A stretch of DNA of 64,000 nucleotides from Manis javanica (GCF_040802235.1 NC_133156.1:139669173-139733172); one strand, 5' to 3'. Numbered from the stretch's first letter, positions 10,452 to 23,439 are shown. The notes: generated by a model not told the origin, from the sequence alone. Numbers and translations: made by a program.

Positions 10452-10640
10452 ATAAACTATGGACTTTAGTTAATAATGTACAATATTAGTTCATTAATTG
10501 TAAAAAATGTTACCATAGTAAGTAACATCTTAGTAATAGTGGAAATTGGGTACATGATATACAGGAACTTTTCACTATCCTCTCCATTTTTCTGTAAATC
10601 TAAAACTGTTTTTAAAATATTCTATTTTAGAAAAAAATCA
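10452..10640 (+). mobile_element. Old L1M 3'-UTR fragment, right part
   Basis: Continues the 9470-9612 L1M segment: 'actatggactttagttaata' and 'tttttctgtaaatctaaaac' followed by an A-rich end are standard L1M terminal sequence. Confidence 0.65.
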
Positions 10641-10982
10641 AATTCAAATCACCATGTCACAACATATTAAACCAAGACTTTCCAAAATAATGAAGAATAT
10701 TTAGCACATTGATCTTATTTGGTACTATATTTGTAAAGTAGAAAAAGTTTAATGTTAATATTTCATCTTTATCTAAAATTCCTATTGTGTATATGTTTTA
10801 TAGTAGACATAATACAAACACACAGAGGTACATGTGTGCATTTGTAATATTTATGTGCATACAGAGAATGTGTTAAAGTTTTAAATTGACATTATAGAAC
10901 TAAATTGTTAGATAGCAAGTATATTAAAGTAAATAATTCAAAAATTAGAGTTTCCTAGAGGAAGTTGTGAGAAGCCCATGAA

Positions 10983-10995
10983 CTGCGATGTAATT
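10983..10995 (+). repeat. Target-site duplication of the minus-strand L1, left copy
   Basis: ctgcgatgtaatt, matching 13373-13385 with one C-to-T difference at a CpG. Confidence 0.75.
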
Positions 10996-13372
10996 TTTTT
11001 TGTATCATTAATGTACAATTACATGAGCAACATTGTGGTTACTAGATTTCCCCCCATTATCAAATCGCCACCCCATACCCCATTACAGTCACTGTCCATC
11101 AGTGTAGTAAGATGCTACAGAATCACTACTTGTCTTCTCTGTGCTATACTGCCTTCCCCATGCCCCCCCCAACATAATGCGTGCTAATCGTAATGCCCCT
11201 TTTTCCCCTTATCCCTCCCTCCCCACCCATCCTCCCCAGTCCCTTTCCCTTCTGTAACTGTTAGTTCATTCTTGGATTCTGTGAGTCTGCTGCTGTTTTG
11301 CTCCTTCAGTTTTTTCTTTGTTCTTATATTCCACAGATGAGTGAAATCATTTGATAATTGTCTTTCTCCACCTGGCTTATTTCACTGAGCATAATACCCT
11401 CTAGCTCCATCCATGTTGTTGCAAATGGTAGAATTTATTTTCTTCTTATGGCTGAATAATATTCCATTGTGTATATGTACCACATCTTCTTTATCCATTC
11501 ATCTACTGATGGACACTGAGGTTGCTTCCATTTCTTGGCTATTGTAAATAGTGCTGTGATAAACATAGGGGTACATGTGTCTTTTTGAAACTGGACTCCT
11601 GCATTCTTAGGGTAAATTCCTAGGAGTGGAATTTCTGGGTCAGAGGATATTTCTATTTTAGGTTTTTTGAGGAACCTCCATACCGCTTTCCACAATGGTT
11701 GAACTAATTTACAGGAGTGTAGGAGGGTTCCCGTTTCTCCACATCCTCACCAACATTTGTTGTTTGTTTTTTGGATGGTGGCCAACCTAGCTGGTGTGAG
11801 GTGATATCTCAGTGTAGTTTTAATTTGCATTTCTGATGATTAGTGATGTGGAACATCTGTTCATGTGCCTGTTGGCCATCTGAATTTCTTCTTTAGAGAA
11901 GTGTCTGTTCAGCTCCTCTGCCCATTTTTTAATTGGATTATTTGTTTTTTGTTTGTTGAGGTATGTGAGCTCTGTATATTTTGGATGTCAACCCCTTATC
12001 AGATATGTCATTTATGAATATATTCTTCCATACTGTAAGATGCCTTTTTGTTCTACTGATGGCGTCCTTTTCCTGTACAGAAGCTTTTTAGTTTGATATA
12101 GTTCCACTTGTTCATTTTTGCTTTTGTTTCCCTTGCCCATGGAGATATGTTCATGAAGAAGTTGTTCATGTTTATATTCAAGAGAGTTTTGCCTATGTTT
12201 TCTTCTAAGAGTTTTATGGTTTCATGACTTACATTTAGGTCTTTGATGCATTTCAAGTTTACTTTTGTGTATGGAGTTAGATAGTAATCCAGTTTCATTC
12301 TCTTACATGTAGCTGTCCAGTTTTGCCAACACCAGCTGTTGAAGAAGCTGTCATTTCCCCATTGTATATCCATGGCTCCTTTATCATATATTAATTGACC
12401 ATATATGCTCTGGTTAATATCTGGAGTCTTTATTCTGTTCCACTGGCCTATGGGTCTGTTCTTGTGCCAGTACCAAATTGTCTTGATTACTGTGGCTTTG
12501 TAGTAGAGCTTGAAGTTGGGAAGCAAGATCCCCCCTGCTTTACTCTTCACTCTCAGGATTGCTTTGGCTATTCAGGGTCTTTTGTTATTCCATGTGAATT
12601 TTAGAACTATTTGTTCCAGTTTGTTGAAGAATGCTGTCAGTATTTTGATAGGACTGTATTGAATCTGTAGATTACTTTAGGCAGGATGGCCATTTTGACA
12701 ATATTAATTCTTCCTACCCAAGAGCATAGGATGAATTTCCATTTATTAGTGTCTTCTTTAATTTCTCTTAAGAGTGTCTTGTAGTTCTAAGGGTATAGGT
12801 CTTTCACTTCCTTGGTTAGGTTTATTCCTAGGAATTTTATTCTTTTTGATGCCATTGTAAATGGAATTGTTTTCCTGATTTCTCTTTCTGCTAGTTCATC
12901 GTTAGTGTATAGGAATGCAACAGATTTCTGTGTATTAATTTTGTACCCTGCAACTTTGCTTAATTCATATATTAGATCTAGTAGTTTTGAAGTGGATTCT
13001 TTATGGTTTTTTTATGTACAGTATCATGTCATCTGCAAACAGTGACAGTTTGACTTCTTCCTTACCAATCTGGATGCCTTTTATTTCTTTGTGTTGTCTG
13101 ATTGCCATGGCTAGGACCTCCAGTACTATGTTGAATAAAAGCAGGTATAGTGGGCATTCTTGTCTTGTTCCCATTCTTAGAGGAAAAGCTTTCAACTTCT
13201 CACTGTTAAGTATAATATTGACCATGGGTTTGTCATATATGGCATTTATTATGTTGAGGTACTTGCCCTCTATACCCATTTTGTTGAGAGTTTTTTATAA
13301 TGAATGGATATTGAATTTTGTCAAATGTTTTTTCAGCATCTATGGAAATGATCATATGGTTTTTGTCCTTTT
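10996..13372 (-). mobile_element. 5'-truncated LINE-1 (ORF2 C-terminal half plus 3' UTR)
   Basis: On the minus strand this carries the reverse-transcriptase core with FADDMILY (13001-13279). The downstream ORF2 part follows in 12053-12550 ([14 protein letters not shown] and [13 protein letters not shown] motifs) and the C-terminus in 11435-11695 (DEWIKKMWYIYTMEYYSAI). The 3' UTR ends at an A-tail next to 10996 (poly-T on the plus strand). Stops and frameshifts separate the blocks, so no functional ORF2 remains. ORF1, the endonuclease domain and the 5' UTR are missing through 5' truncation at 13372. A 13-bp target duplication with one mismatch flanks it. Confidence 0.92.
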
Positions 13373-13385
13373 CTGTGATGTAATT
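13373..13385 (+). repeat. Target-site duplication of the minus-strand L1, right copy
   Basis: ctgtgatgtaatt; differs from the left copy by one transition at a former CpG. Confidence 0.75.
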
Positions 13386-14501
13386 GTAACAATTAGCCAT
13401 TTCTTTTGTCAATATAAATTTTAAAATAATAAAAAATCTATAAGCTTACATAAAACCTACATAATAACATTACTAGAAACAATTCCAGTTAGTTTCCAGC
13501 TTCCCCTTAGATTCAAACATCCCTAAATTAGATTAACAAAGTTATAGGATAGCATTATAATTTATAAGTCCTTTGACTTGGTAACTTATATTTTGAATCA
13601 CCTTGAATTAATGTAATTACTTCCTCAGTCACCTTGCCTAAAATAGTTAATGCATGAAAGACTCCAAACTCCTCTTCTTTGAACACTCCAGCCTTTACTT
13701 GCAATCACTGTACACAGAGAACACTCCTAAGCCATTACAGTGTTTGTTTGCTTGATTTTTTAATTCTCTGTAAGTACAAGTTGAATACATATCCTCCCTT
13801 TTTACTAACATGAACTCGTATTTTACAGCAGATTTAAAACACCTCCTATTTTTACTCTATGGAATTCCCCAATGCCACAGCAATAAAAAATAGATTTCAA
13901 GTGTATTCTGTACATCAATTTCAAAAGTATTAACAGAAAAGGTACTTTTTAGTTTGTTCTAGTTTCAAAGGTTCATGCAGTGTATTTAAGCTTGGAAGGA
14001 AGTATTGTCAGTCTCATTTAGAAATTACCTACTCTAAGAATACCCAAGGATTTATTTGAAGACCCTTTTTTCCCAGCATACCTCTTGATTGTGGAATACT
14101 CATTATTTTTAAACAGGATTGGGTTGGGGGGTGGGGAGCACTACTGTGTCTTCATACTTCTGAGAACAGAATAACTATATAGAGGGAAAAAAATGGGAGA
14201 AATAGTCCACTACAAAAACTATCTTACAGTAGAATTAGTTTACCTGGATACCTCCAAAACTGTCCCCAAGAGTTTTTCTTTGGAGATGTATAGGTCATAC
14301 ATAAATTTATTCTATATGAAAATGAAACCATTTCATGCATAAGGAGATGACAGAGAATGACTTGGAATGCTGGAAAATATTAAACCAGACATTGGCCTCT
14401 GGCTAAATAGAATTTCCTTTTAAATAAATCATCCAGGCAGATGATAATCTTATCTGGAGAGCTTCTGAAATGGAATCCATACTCTTTAAGTACCTTATAT
14501 C
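13386..14501. other. No recognised gene or repeat
   Basis: AT-rich intergenic sequence with no long open frame and no repeat I can name. Confidence 0.5.
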
Positions 14502-14857
14502 TGCTATGAAGGAATTGTATCCCCCATAAGAGTCATAGGCGGAAGTCTCCCTCCCCCAAGGATGGTATTAGGAGGTGGGGGCCTTTGGGAGGCAATTCAT
14601 TAAATGCGGTCAGAAGGAGAGCATCCTCATGAGTGAGACTTTTGTGCTTGTAAGAAACATGAGAGAGTTTGCTCCCCCTCTCTGCTCTCCGTCAGGAGAA
14701 GTCAGAAGTATGCAAACAAGATGAGAGCTCCACCAGCACTGGGCCACCCTGGCACTCTGATTGAAGAGTGCCAGCCTCCAGAACTGTGAGAAATAGATTT
14801 CTGTTGTTTAAGCCATGCAGTGTATGGTGCTGTTATAGCAGTCCAAACGGACTAAGA
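14502..14857 (+). mobile_element. Solo LTR, ERVL-MaLR group (first of two)
   Basis: Reads from 'tgaaggaattgtatccccc' through 'ggaggtgggggcctttggga' to 'cagcctccagaactgtgaga', 'aatagatttctgttgtttaa' and 'gccatgcagtgtatggtgct'. This is the conserved MST/THE-type LTR order. Confidence 0.8.
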
Positions 14858-15160
14858 TGTTTGGAGTGCTGGCCTGTAAGGAGATGGTAAAGATTCCATG
14901 AGGTCACAGGGTAGGGACTTAATCCGATAAGGCTGGTGCCCTTTTAAGAAGAGGAAGAGATAACAGAACTCCCTCTGCCATGTGAGGACACAGAAGGCAG
15001 CTGTCTGCAAGCCAGGAAGAGGGCTCTCACCGGAAACCAAATCAGTCAGCACTTTGATTTTGGACTTCCAGCCTCCAGAACTGTGAGGAAATAAGTTTCT
15101 GTTGTTTAAGTCACCCAGTCTATAGTGTTTGTCATGGCAGCCCAAACAGACTAAGATAGC
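14858..15160 (+). mobile_element. Second MaLR LTR fragment, same orientation
   Basis: Repeats the LTR landmarks of the preceding element ('cttttaagaagaggaagaga', 'cagcctccagaactgtgagg', 'aagtttctgttgtttaagtc', 'catggcagcccaaacagact') but lacks the 5' part. It directly abuts the first LTR. Confidence 0.8.
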
Positions 15161-17685
15161 ATTACAAAGTATTTCTTCAAATTTACCTTTTAGGACAAGC
15201 ATATGGGTTTCTTTGGAAAGAGAGCCCATCATTCATACTGCACCCTGGAACACAGAAAGAACTAAAGGGCCTATTGTAAAAGTTTCCTAAGAAAATAAGG
15301 TGGGGAAGATATTCTTTGTCACTTCTGTGCCATAACACAGAAAACCTCTTCCTGAGGTAGTCTGATGTTAGGTTATGATCTCACATAACCCCATCTTATC
15401 TCCATGACAATCAGAGAGGAAAGGATCACCCTACAACTGAAAACTCTCTACTTGTGATAAGGTACGTTATCAATCTTATCTTAAAAATCATACCAGGATA
15501 TTGCTGACAAAGTAGCAAGGATTTTCTATATCTTCTGCTAAGATTTTGTCTCATAAATTTTTCTTTTTACTTGGTCCAGAATTTTAGGATAGTTGACTAG
15601 ATCTTCTCCAGAAGATAAGGATGTTTAATTCATCATCAGTGCATACTCCCAAACAACATGGCAACTGGGATCCACCTCAAAATAGTGGTCTTCAGACTGT
15701 GGTACTGCACCTCTGAGGGTGTACTAGGGTCATTTCACACAGTTGTGCAAGCCGTGGGGTAAAAGACACCTTTCACAGCTGTATGAGGGCATGGATCAGA
15801 CCCATTCTCCTTTCCCACCATTTCCTCCCTGATCACCATATTCTTACTCTACCAAAACAAGTGACACCTCTCACCCATCCCAAATCTTACTGCAGTGTGT
15901 TTGTTCCTCAAGGGCTTGTGCTGTGCAGCAGCCACTGTTAAGTACCTGAAATATAGCTGGTCAGAATTAAGATTTGCTATTTGTATAAAATACTACAGTA
16001 TTTCAAGGACTTAGTATCAAAAACTAAAGAATGTAAAATGTTTAATTTTTTTATATTGATTGGAAACAAATTATAATATTTTGGAAATATTGCATTGTTT
16101 ACAATATTAATTTTACCTTTTTTACTTTTTAAGTATGGTGCTAGAAAATTTTAAGTTACATATGTGGCTCTCATTGTATTTCTATTGAATGGTGCTATAG
16201 AGCATCAAAACGATTTAAATATTGCTTGCGGAGGAGCCTCCAATATGAGGCACCAAAAGCTTGCATTCTGGTTTCGTGTTTCCTTTTCTTCTCTTAAGTG
16301 GGTATTTTGGTATTTCAATGGAGTATTTTGACCAGTATGTTAATTCAGACATTCATTTAGACTAGGTTTATAAAAGTGTTGATAATTTCTCTAAAAAAAA
16401 GCTTTGCTCCTCAGGGAGAGTCTTAAGAGAACAAAGTACAGAACATTGGTAAGAAATGTGGTAGCATCCCACATCATCCTGGTGACAAACTCACGGCAAG
16501 GACTGTCTTAGAATGAGTGTTTATGAGATGGAACTTCCCAGAAAGCAGAAGGTGATTGATTCTAATGACTGGATAACCAATCCTTTTGTAATTCAGGGGG
16601 TTTCTAATCCTTTGCTTTCACTAAATTTGAAGGAGAACCTAAAATTGCTGGCTGATGATTTAAAATATTTCATCAGAGATTGCTATGATATTTTTGGCCT
16701 GCAATTCAGAAGGTAAAAGAATTGAATGATCTTGTTATAACAAAACTCCATTTTCATCTATTTATGAGAACAGTGTTTTTCGGTGCTTATAACAGTGAAA
16801 CTCCAAAAGTAGGAATAGAATTGAAATTAAATCCTCTCTCTTCCTAACAATAAATAACATTTATCAATACATTTTGAAGAGATGTATCCAAGAGAATTCT
16901 ACTAATTATGTTATAATTATCAAAGTTTATAATATATTGTTTTGATCTAGATTTTATTACTAATAATTACAATCATAAATAAAACTTTCAAGTAATTTTA
17001 AGTAAAAAAGACTTTCAAACATAAAGGTATGTTTCAGAATAAAATTCTGGAAAAGGAAAATGGAGTGAAAATAATATTTCAAGGAGATAAAAGGTTGATA
17101 TGAAATTGCAGTTAATAAATATGTTAGACAACATTCAAGTTTCTCTCAGAAACTTAAGTCATGTGATGGTTTTATTTTAAAATGTTAATACCAATTTAAA
17201 TCACAATAGAAAATTCATCCTTTAAAGCTAAATTTGTAATGGAAAATTCTAGATGTCAACTTTTTTTTTTTTTGGAGTATCATTGATTAGATGGCAACTT
17301 TCAACTGTGGAAAGAGTTTCATAGTTTTTCAAAACTTTTATGGGGGAAGGTGAGCAAAAATATTCAGATGACTGCCTTAGATGGAACTTAGTCAAAACCA
17401 CCTCATTTCGTAGATGTGGCAGCTAAGGACCACAAGTTCTGTTCTGCACCAGAACCCAAGGCCACACTCAGTCACCAGCCCTGCAACACTCTCAAACCTC
17501 CCACGCACAGAAGGTGCACTGGGTTCTGTGAGAAAGTCCGTGTTTATCAATGACGGGAGGCCTCTAGCTAAAAGGTCATCTCTCTGAATTGTATCTGGGT
17601 TTAGAGCTGCTGTCTGGCATCTGTGGTAGTCTGTCACCACTAACCAGCCTCACACATTGCCAGCAATCATTTAGGAGTGGTAAGT
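15161..17685. other. Mostly unique intergenic DNA with one transposase-like ORF
   Basis: No spliced gene was recognised. Apart from the possible hAT-derived fragment at 16513-16716, the region is AT-rich with a T11 run at about 17264-17274. Confidence 0.45.
16513..16716 (+). pseudogene. Possible fragment of a hAT-derived ZBED5/FAM200-like gene copy
   Basis: A 67-codon open frame contains DWITNPFVIQG followed by LSLNLKENLKLLADDLKYF. This recalls the 'W..NPF ... E.L..L..D..LK..F' pattern near the C-terminal part of domesticated hAT transposases (ZBED5/FAM200/SCAND3 type). The similarity is short and judged by eye. The flanks show no intact reading frame, so at most it is a decayed copy. Confidence 0.35.
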
Positions 17686-18150
17686 TGTTGCTGCGGGAGG
17701 AGGTGGTTCCCGAACCCAGGTTAAGTTCCCAATGAATTCGGTCAGACAGAATAAAGACAAGGGCAAGAAGGTGGAGGCTTCAACAGGGCTTCATACCACG
17801 TTTATTCTCACGGGAGTAGGTCTCAGTCTCTCCTGGCTCCGGCGCTGCTCCCTCCTGCTCCCCAGCTTGGGCTTAACCCTCTCCTAGTACGTGGACTGCA
17901 CGATTCCCTCCACCAGCCTCCGTTCCCTCCTAGGTCTCCCTCCAGGCTTCCCTTCTCTGTTCTCTACTTGCCCTTTCCTAACACCAAAAGCAACTCTGTG
18001 GGCGGGTCTCTGGTGACTGGCAGGTGCCTGGCCAATTATGTACCAGAACTGAGGAGAGGAGAGAATGGGTGTTTCCTCTCCACCCCTCCCCTGCGCCTGT
18101 ACTCCAGTGACTGACCAGCTTCTCCGTCCCTAGTAAACATCCCATGAATG
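17686..18150 (-). mobile_element. Probable retroviral solo LTR (ERV1-like), boundaries uncertain
   Basis: Read on the minus strand, an AATAAA at about 17800-17806 lies ~115 bases before a terminus rich in C and ending ...gcagcaaca (plus-strand tgttgctg at 17686). That matches an R-U5 layout ending in CA. The U3 side is GC-rich. No target duplication or opposite TG end could be fixed, and the adjacent TG/CA repeat may have blurred it. Confidence 0.45.
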
Positions 18151-18164
18151 TGCAAACAAGCTGT

Positions 18165-18194
18165 TGTGTGTGTGTGTACACACACACACACACA
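18165..18194. repeat. Palindromic (TG)n-TA-(CA)n dinucleotide repeat
   Basis: Six TG units, TA, then eight CA units give a 26-bp perfect inverted repeat (18165-18190). Confidence 0.9.
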
Positions 18195-18361
18195 TAATGG
18201 GAGCTATTAAGGTCAGGCAGGAATCCTGGTCAGAAATTTCCATTTTCTCCACAGAGTTCACCAGGGAACTTGTGGTATTCACGAATATGTCATAGCAAGT
18301 TCGATTGTAATTGATTCCCTAACCAAGGTGGAAGCAACCTGAGGGAAGTACATAGTCATTG

Positions 18362-18725
18362 TCTAAGTTAGCTTGCGCTAGGCTGCCAAAACAAAATAGC
18401 ATAGACTGAGAGGCTTAAACGACAGAAATTTATTTTCTCACAGTTGTGGAAACCAAGATCAGAGGCGTGGCTGGGTTCTGGTGTGGGCGCTCTCCGCACT
18501 TGCAGACAACAGCCTCCTCTCTATGCCTGCCCACGGGGTCGGGGTGGGAGGGTGTTCTGGTCTCTCTTCCTCTTTTTACAGGGACACTAATCCTTTCAGG
18601 TTGGACCTGTTATGACATACAACCCTAATCAGTTCCATTAAGGCACTATCTCCAAATACAGTTACATTAGGGGTTAGGGCTTCAACGTGTAAATTTTGGG
18701 GGCATACATTTCAGCCCGTAACACT
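18362..18725 (-). mobile_element. MaLR/MLT1-type LTR
   Basis: In reverse orientation it has the LTR landmarks: 'gctaggctgccaaaacaaaa' (complement of the tggcagcc end), 'gaaatttattttctcacagt' (complement of the AATAAA region), 'tttttacagggacactaatc' and 'gtaaattttgggggcatac' (complement of the LTR start). Confidence 0.8.
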
Positions 18726-18839
18726 CATAAAGCTTTATATACCTTGTCCCTAATCCAATGGATGGTACCAGTGATGATTAAAACATTTTCTAAATGATTT
18801 ACTATTAGTTCCTTGTATCTATCATAGTGGAAATGTAGT

Positions 18840-18985
18840 ATAGGAAAGAGAAAACTAGCTATCTGACCTTGGGCAAGTCATGTAACCTCTGGGAACCTCC
18901 GTTTCTTCAGATGTAAAACCTAGATAGTAATTCATACAGATATGTTATGAGGATTAGAAGGGAGGTGTGTGATGGGTCTGGACTA
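18840..18985 (+). repeat. MIR SINE fragment
   Basis: Contains the MIR core order 'ctgaccttgggcaagtcatg', 'taacctctgggaacctccgt', 'ttatgaggattagaa'. Confidence 0.7.
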
Positions 18986-19889
18986 GTGTTTGTGAAATAA
19001 TAGATACATCTAATCCTTTTGCTTAGCACTTTATAGTTTATGAAGCACCTTTGTATATACACCATCCCACCGAGTCAAGACCTGAATGCCTCAGACACTT
19101 CTTATGCCAAGTCTAGTGACCTTTTCACTATACTAGGTGATCCAAGACCTTATAGAAAGTGTTAATTTTAAGATAACCTTGGACTTTACTAGGTCATAAT
19201 TTCTATTTTGTGGAATAAAGTAATTGACTGGCTTGGCCTAGCCTTCAGGGTAATCAAGAGGCCAGGTTAAGAAATCTGCCCAGTTAGGATTAATATTAGG
19301 TGTTTTTAATAGCAATTCTCTTGCACAGTTAAGCAGTTACTTACCATTTCCTTAAATATATATTCCAGAATATGTATAGCCAAAGCTTTGTGGCTATGTC
19401 CACTCACGGACTCTAGGTGGCACCATAAGAACCTCTCCTGGACCAGTTTCGGACAACCTAACAGCTCTTCACCATATACAGCCTGGAGATTTTTATTAGC
19501 ACAGGGCCTGGGATGAAGAATACTTCGTGAAATGTTCTTCCTTGTCTATTGAAAGTCTGTAAGTTTTCTTTCTAAGGAGTCAATCTCCTACTGTGAATGG
19601 CATGGAGAGGAATAAGGCTATCCCAGCAAACCACAGCCATCATGGACCAGGTCAGGAGAACTGATTGGAGTCCCAGTGCTGACTCTTAACAGCTGGTTTT
19701 CTTGGAGAAAGTCTATTTCCTGCCCTGCGTGCATCTCATCAGACTGGTGGGCAGTCAATACAAAGTCATGTATGAGAATTGACATGTGCTTAAAAACCAA
19801 GGTTCTTGCCACCTGTACAGCACCCTTCTTCCTGGAAGGCTCTTGCCTTGCTCCAGCAATGGGCCTCTAATACCGTGGCATCTGGGACC

Positions 19890-20345
19890 TTGCTTGCCCA
19901 GGAGAGACTGCCCCCCCCAAGGGCTAGCTAATTCCTAGGGAGAGCAAACTACTCCCTGTGAGCTCACTTTTCGAGGGTAAACTAAGCAATCCAAAGCCCA
20001 TACCCAGCTCCCCACCACACCCTTTCTCAGGCACTGGTGGGGTTCTTACACTTTGGGCCAATATTTCCCTGTGTTAATTACGCCAGGACCAGATACTGAA
20101 CAGCCTGGGTCAGCCCCTACACTGTGGAGCCTGCTGAAATTATTTGAACTAGCCAATCCTAAACCTGGCTGCCCTCCCCTGCCTGTTCATTTCCGTGGAA
20201 ACCACAGTACAGGCTCTCCGGTGCCTTCCCCTCACTCCCGGCTCCCCAGGTGGCCCGTGTGGCATGGCATGCCCCTGCCCTCGGGAACAAACCATCCTTT
20301 CAGTGAGAGTCATCTCCTGATCTGTTGGCCTACCCCTACCTAAAT
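19890..20345 (+). mobile_element. Possible ERV LTR remnant
   Basis: GC-rich sequence that ends in 'aaaccatcctttcagtgaga' and 'ctgttggcctacccctacc'. This resembles the R-U5 end of ERV1-type LTRs ('aataaaccatcctttct...'). The poly(A) signal is eroded and the boundaries are approximate. Confidence 0.4.
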
Positions 20346-20954
20346 AATAATAAAACCTACATTTTAAAACAGGACCTCAGTGAACTTCTGTTCATGTGGG
20401 TTCTATATATTGATTTTTACTGTTTTAGATAATAAACTGGGAATTTAAAAAATATGTACTAATTCTTTTAAAATAATAAACCCAATATAACACCTTAATG
20501 AAAAAAAATGTATTTCCCAAAAAAATAAAAATGGTGAGAAGAGGAGCACTGTTTCAATTTTTGCAAATCTCTGGATTAACGGAATGAAGCTGGATTTTCA
20601 GGTTTGCTTCTGCATTCAAACAGCTGCAATATCACACTCTAAAAAAACTCCACAATATATTTGCAAAAGATTGAGAATGAAAAGGCAAGTAACATTTTAG
20701 TATTTAATCATCGATTTTGAAGTTGATTTTGACCTCACAGAGCCATTGAATGGGTCACCAGACCACACTTTGAGAATGCTGACCTGGACAATAGTGATTA
20801 CTACAGACAAGTTTTTAATCTCTTAAGCATTGTGCACTAAAAGGGAATTTATTGATTAAAAGTCTAAGTTAAGATTGTCATCTACTTTATTTTATGATCA
20901 TAGCCTTAAAGCAGGTCCTCAAGAAAGCAGAACATTATATTTGATTTGGGAAAT

Positions 20955-21352
20955 GTATTAGTCTTAGGTTGCCATAATAGTATACAACAGTTTGAGTGGC
21001 TCAAACAATAGAAATGTATTTCCTCACAGTTCTGGAGTCTGGAAACCCAAGGTCAAGGTGCTGATAAGGTTGATTTCTGGTGAGAGCTCTCTTCCCTCGC
21101 AGGTGGCTGCAGGTAACTGCCTTCTCGCTATGTCTCCACGTGACCTTTGCTCTGTGCACACGTGGAGAGAGTTCTCTGGTGTTTCTTCCTCATCTTAGAA
21201 GGCCACCAATCCTAATAGACTTTATAACCACCTTTATAACCTCGTTTAACCTTAACTATTTCTCTTAAAGTCCTGTCTCCAAATTCAGCCACATTGGGTA
21301 TAGATCTTCCACCTATGAATTTTGGGGAGGACATAATTCAGTCCATTAAAAA
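20955..21352 (-). mobile_element. MaLR-type LTR
   Basis: Reverse-orientation LTR: 'gtattagtcttaggttgcca', 'tttcctcacagttctggagt', 'ggccaccaatcctaatagac', 'cctgtctccaaattcagcca' and 'atgaattttggggaggacat' occur in the expected order. Confidence 0.82.
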
Positions 21353-23439
21353 GAGGTAAAAACCCTATACAATGAGTGTGAGGGAAAAAAATAACCAAGG
21401 TAAAGAAAGAGATGGAACAAAGTGATAGGTGTTACCATTCTGGGTACCAATTCATAAAAAAACTTCAAAGGAAAAAATAAATCCGGTCAATGCTTAGTGC
21501 ACTGGACTCTTCCAGAATGGCTGCAAGAAAGAACTGCATGTCAGATTATTCCATGAGAGTAAGACAGGACCTGCCCACCCCCACGTGCCCTGCCTCTCTC
21601 CCCCACCATCTCCTAGCTCGTTAGTCAAGGTTCATGCCACACAAAGCCAACTTATCCACACTGCTGGGTGTCAGCATCAAGCCCATTGTGCAAGGTGCAC
21701 CTTTCATCCAAGCCCAGAACTGGGCTAGAGGGAGGTGACACAGCATGTCAGACATCAGCCTGGACCTTCAACTCAGACTTCAGCCAATCTGACAAATGCA
21801 GAAGTGGGGAAGGGGGCACTCAGCTGGTGAGTGGTGCCTTTAGAAGGAAGGAGGCAAGGGAGGCAGTCAGAGGGTGTCTGATAACAGTGATTGTTTGACA
21901 TTCACAGAAGGTTCAGAACTACTTCCACTCTAAGTACAAAGTTAGCTGTCCTGAAGTGGCAGTTTTCCCTGAAAGGAGCATTACTGATGAAGGGCATTGG
22001 AAAAGTATATTTTGATAGTCATATAACAACAATCACATTTTAAGTGAAATGTGATGAAAATATTTAGTAACTGAATTCACCCAATTTGAGACTTGACAGG
22101 TTAAGTCTTAGATTATATCAAATAATTTGAGACTATAACAAATATAATGTATGATACTCACTGTATCCAACTTTCAATGCTATTTAATACACTACCACTC
22201 TAATTTGCTTAAAAACCAGTGGAGTCAGTTATACTCTCATTTTTCTTATGAACCATGTGAAATGTATCAAATCACTGTGAAAAGTAGAACTCAATATATA
22301 TTCATAATGGCAGTCAATTTGAGAGCTGTCTTATCTCATTAAGTAATTTTTAACTAAAAGTGACATTGGGAAATGCCTTGAGAAGGGAGCTGACATGGGT
22401 TATGCTTACTACAACACCATTATGCTCTTGTTATGTTAACGAACAAAAACATATTAGTTCTACTGGTTGACATTTGATAACAAGGAATGTCATTGCTGCC
22501 TGCTATAGTCTTAAATATTGAACTGTGGGACAGCGTCAATTCCACTGAGTCATTTTTGAGTTTTCAAAGTACTCTTCTTTATATATTCATTGTTAGTTTC
22601 CAGGTTTATCACGATTTGTCACAGATGCGTTTGCATCTGTGTGTGTGTGTGTGTTGTGTTAAGGGAGTAGTTATTTCAAGTGGCTTATAAAAGAGCAAAC
22701 ATGCTCAGCGGACAATAAAACTGTCCAAAGGATTGAAAGTGTATATGTAAGTTGTCACCTCCAAAGTAAACTAGAGTCATTCACAATACAAGGGATAGCC
22801 AGGCAGGTGTGTATTAGGCACAGTCGCGGGAATGGCATTTCCCAAGCGCTTAACAGCTATAAAGCATTACTTCCTGTGAAGCAAAGGCAGATAATGAAAA
22901 AGACAGTTCTGATGGACAAAAGTCACACAGAACTCTGAGAGCTACACACAGGATGCCATGTGTCTTTGCTGAGAAATTCATTCCTTTACTAGCACCGAAG
23001 CACCCGGTGACTTCCAAATGTTAATCTCCAGCCCTCTTTCCTCTACCAAGTTCCAGACCATATATTCACAGAGACGCCTCAAAATCATCATGCTTCAAAC
23101 TGAATCCATCTCCAATTCTCACAAACCTACCTTTCCTTCTGTATTTCCTATTTTAGTTGATTATATTGAAAACCATTTAGTCTCTTAAGTTATTCATTCA
23201 TCCCTTCAAAAGTACTTTTTGTGGTAGGGTCTGGGAATACAACAGTACACACAGCAATGTCCCTTTCCTCATTGATCTTACTTTCTACTAGTGAAATGGA
23301 TATAGCTAGTGTGTGTGCATGTGTGTGTGTTAATGGCAAGTGCTATGAAAAAAAATTGAGCAAAGTAAAGGGGTAGTGAATGACAAGACAAACTATTTTA
23401 CATGGGTTATCAGAAAAAGCCTAGTTATATTAAATTCCT
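21353..23439. other. No recognised gene; short GT microsatellites
   Basis: Intergenic sequence without a supported coding region. A short (TG)n lies at about 22638-22657. Confidence 0.5.
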
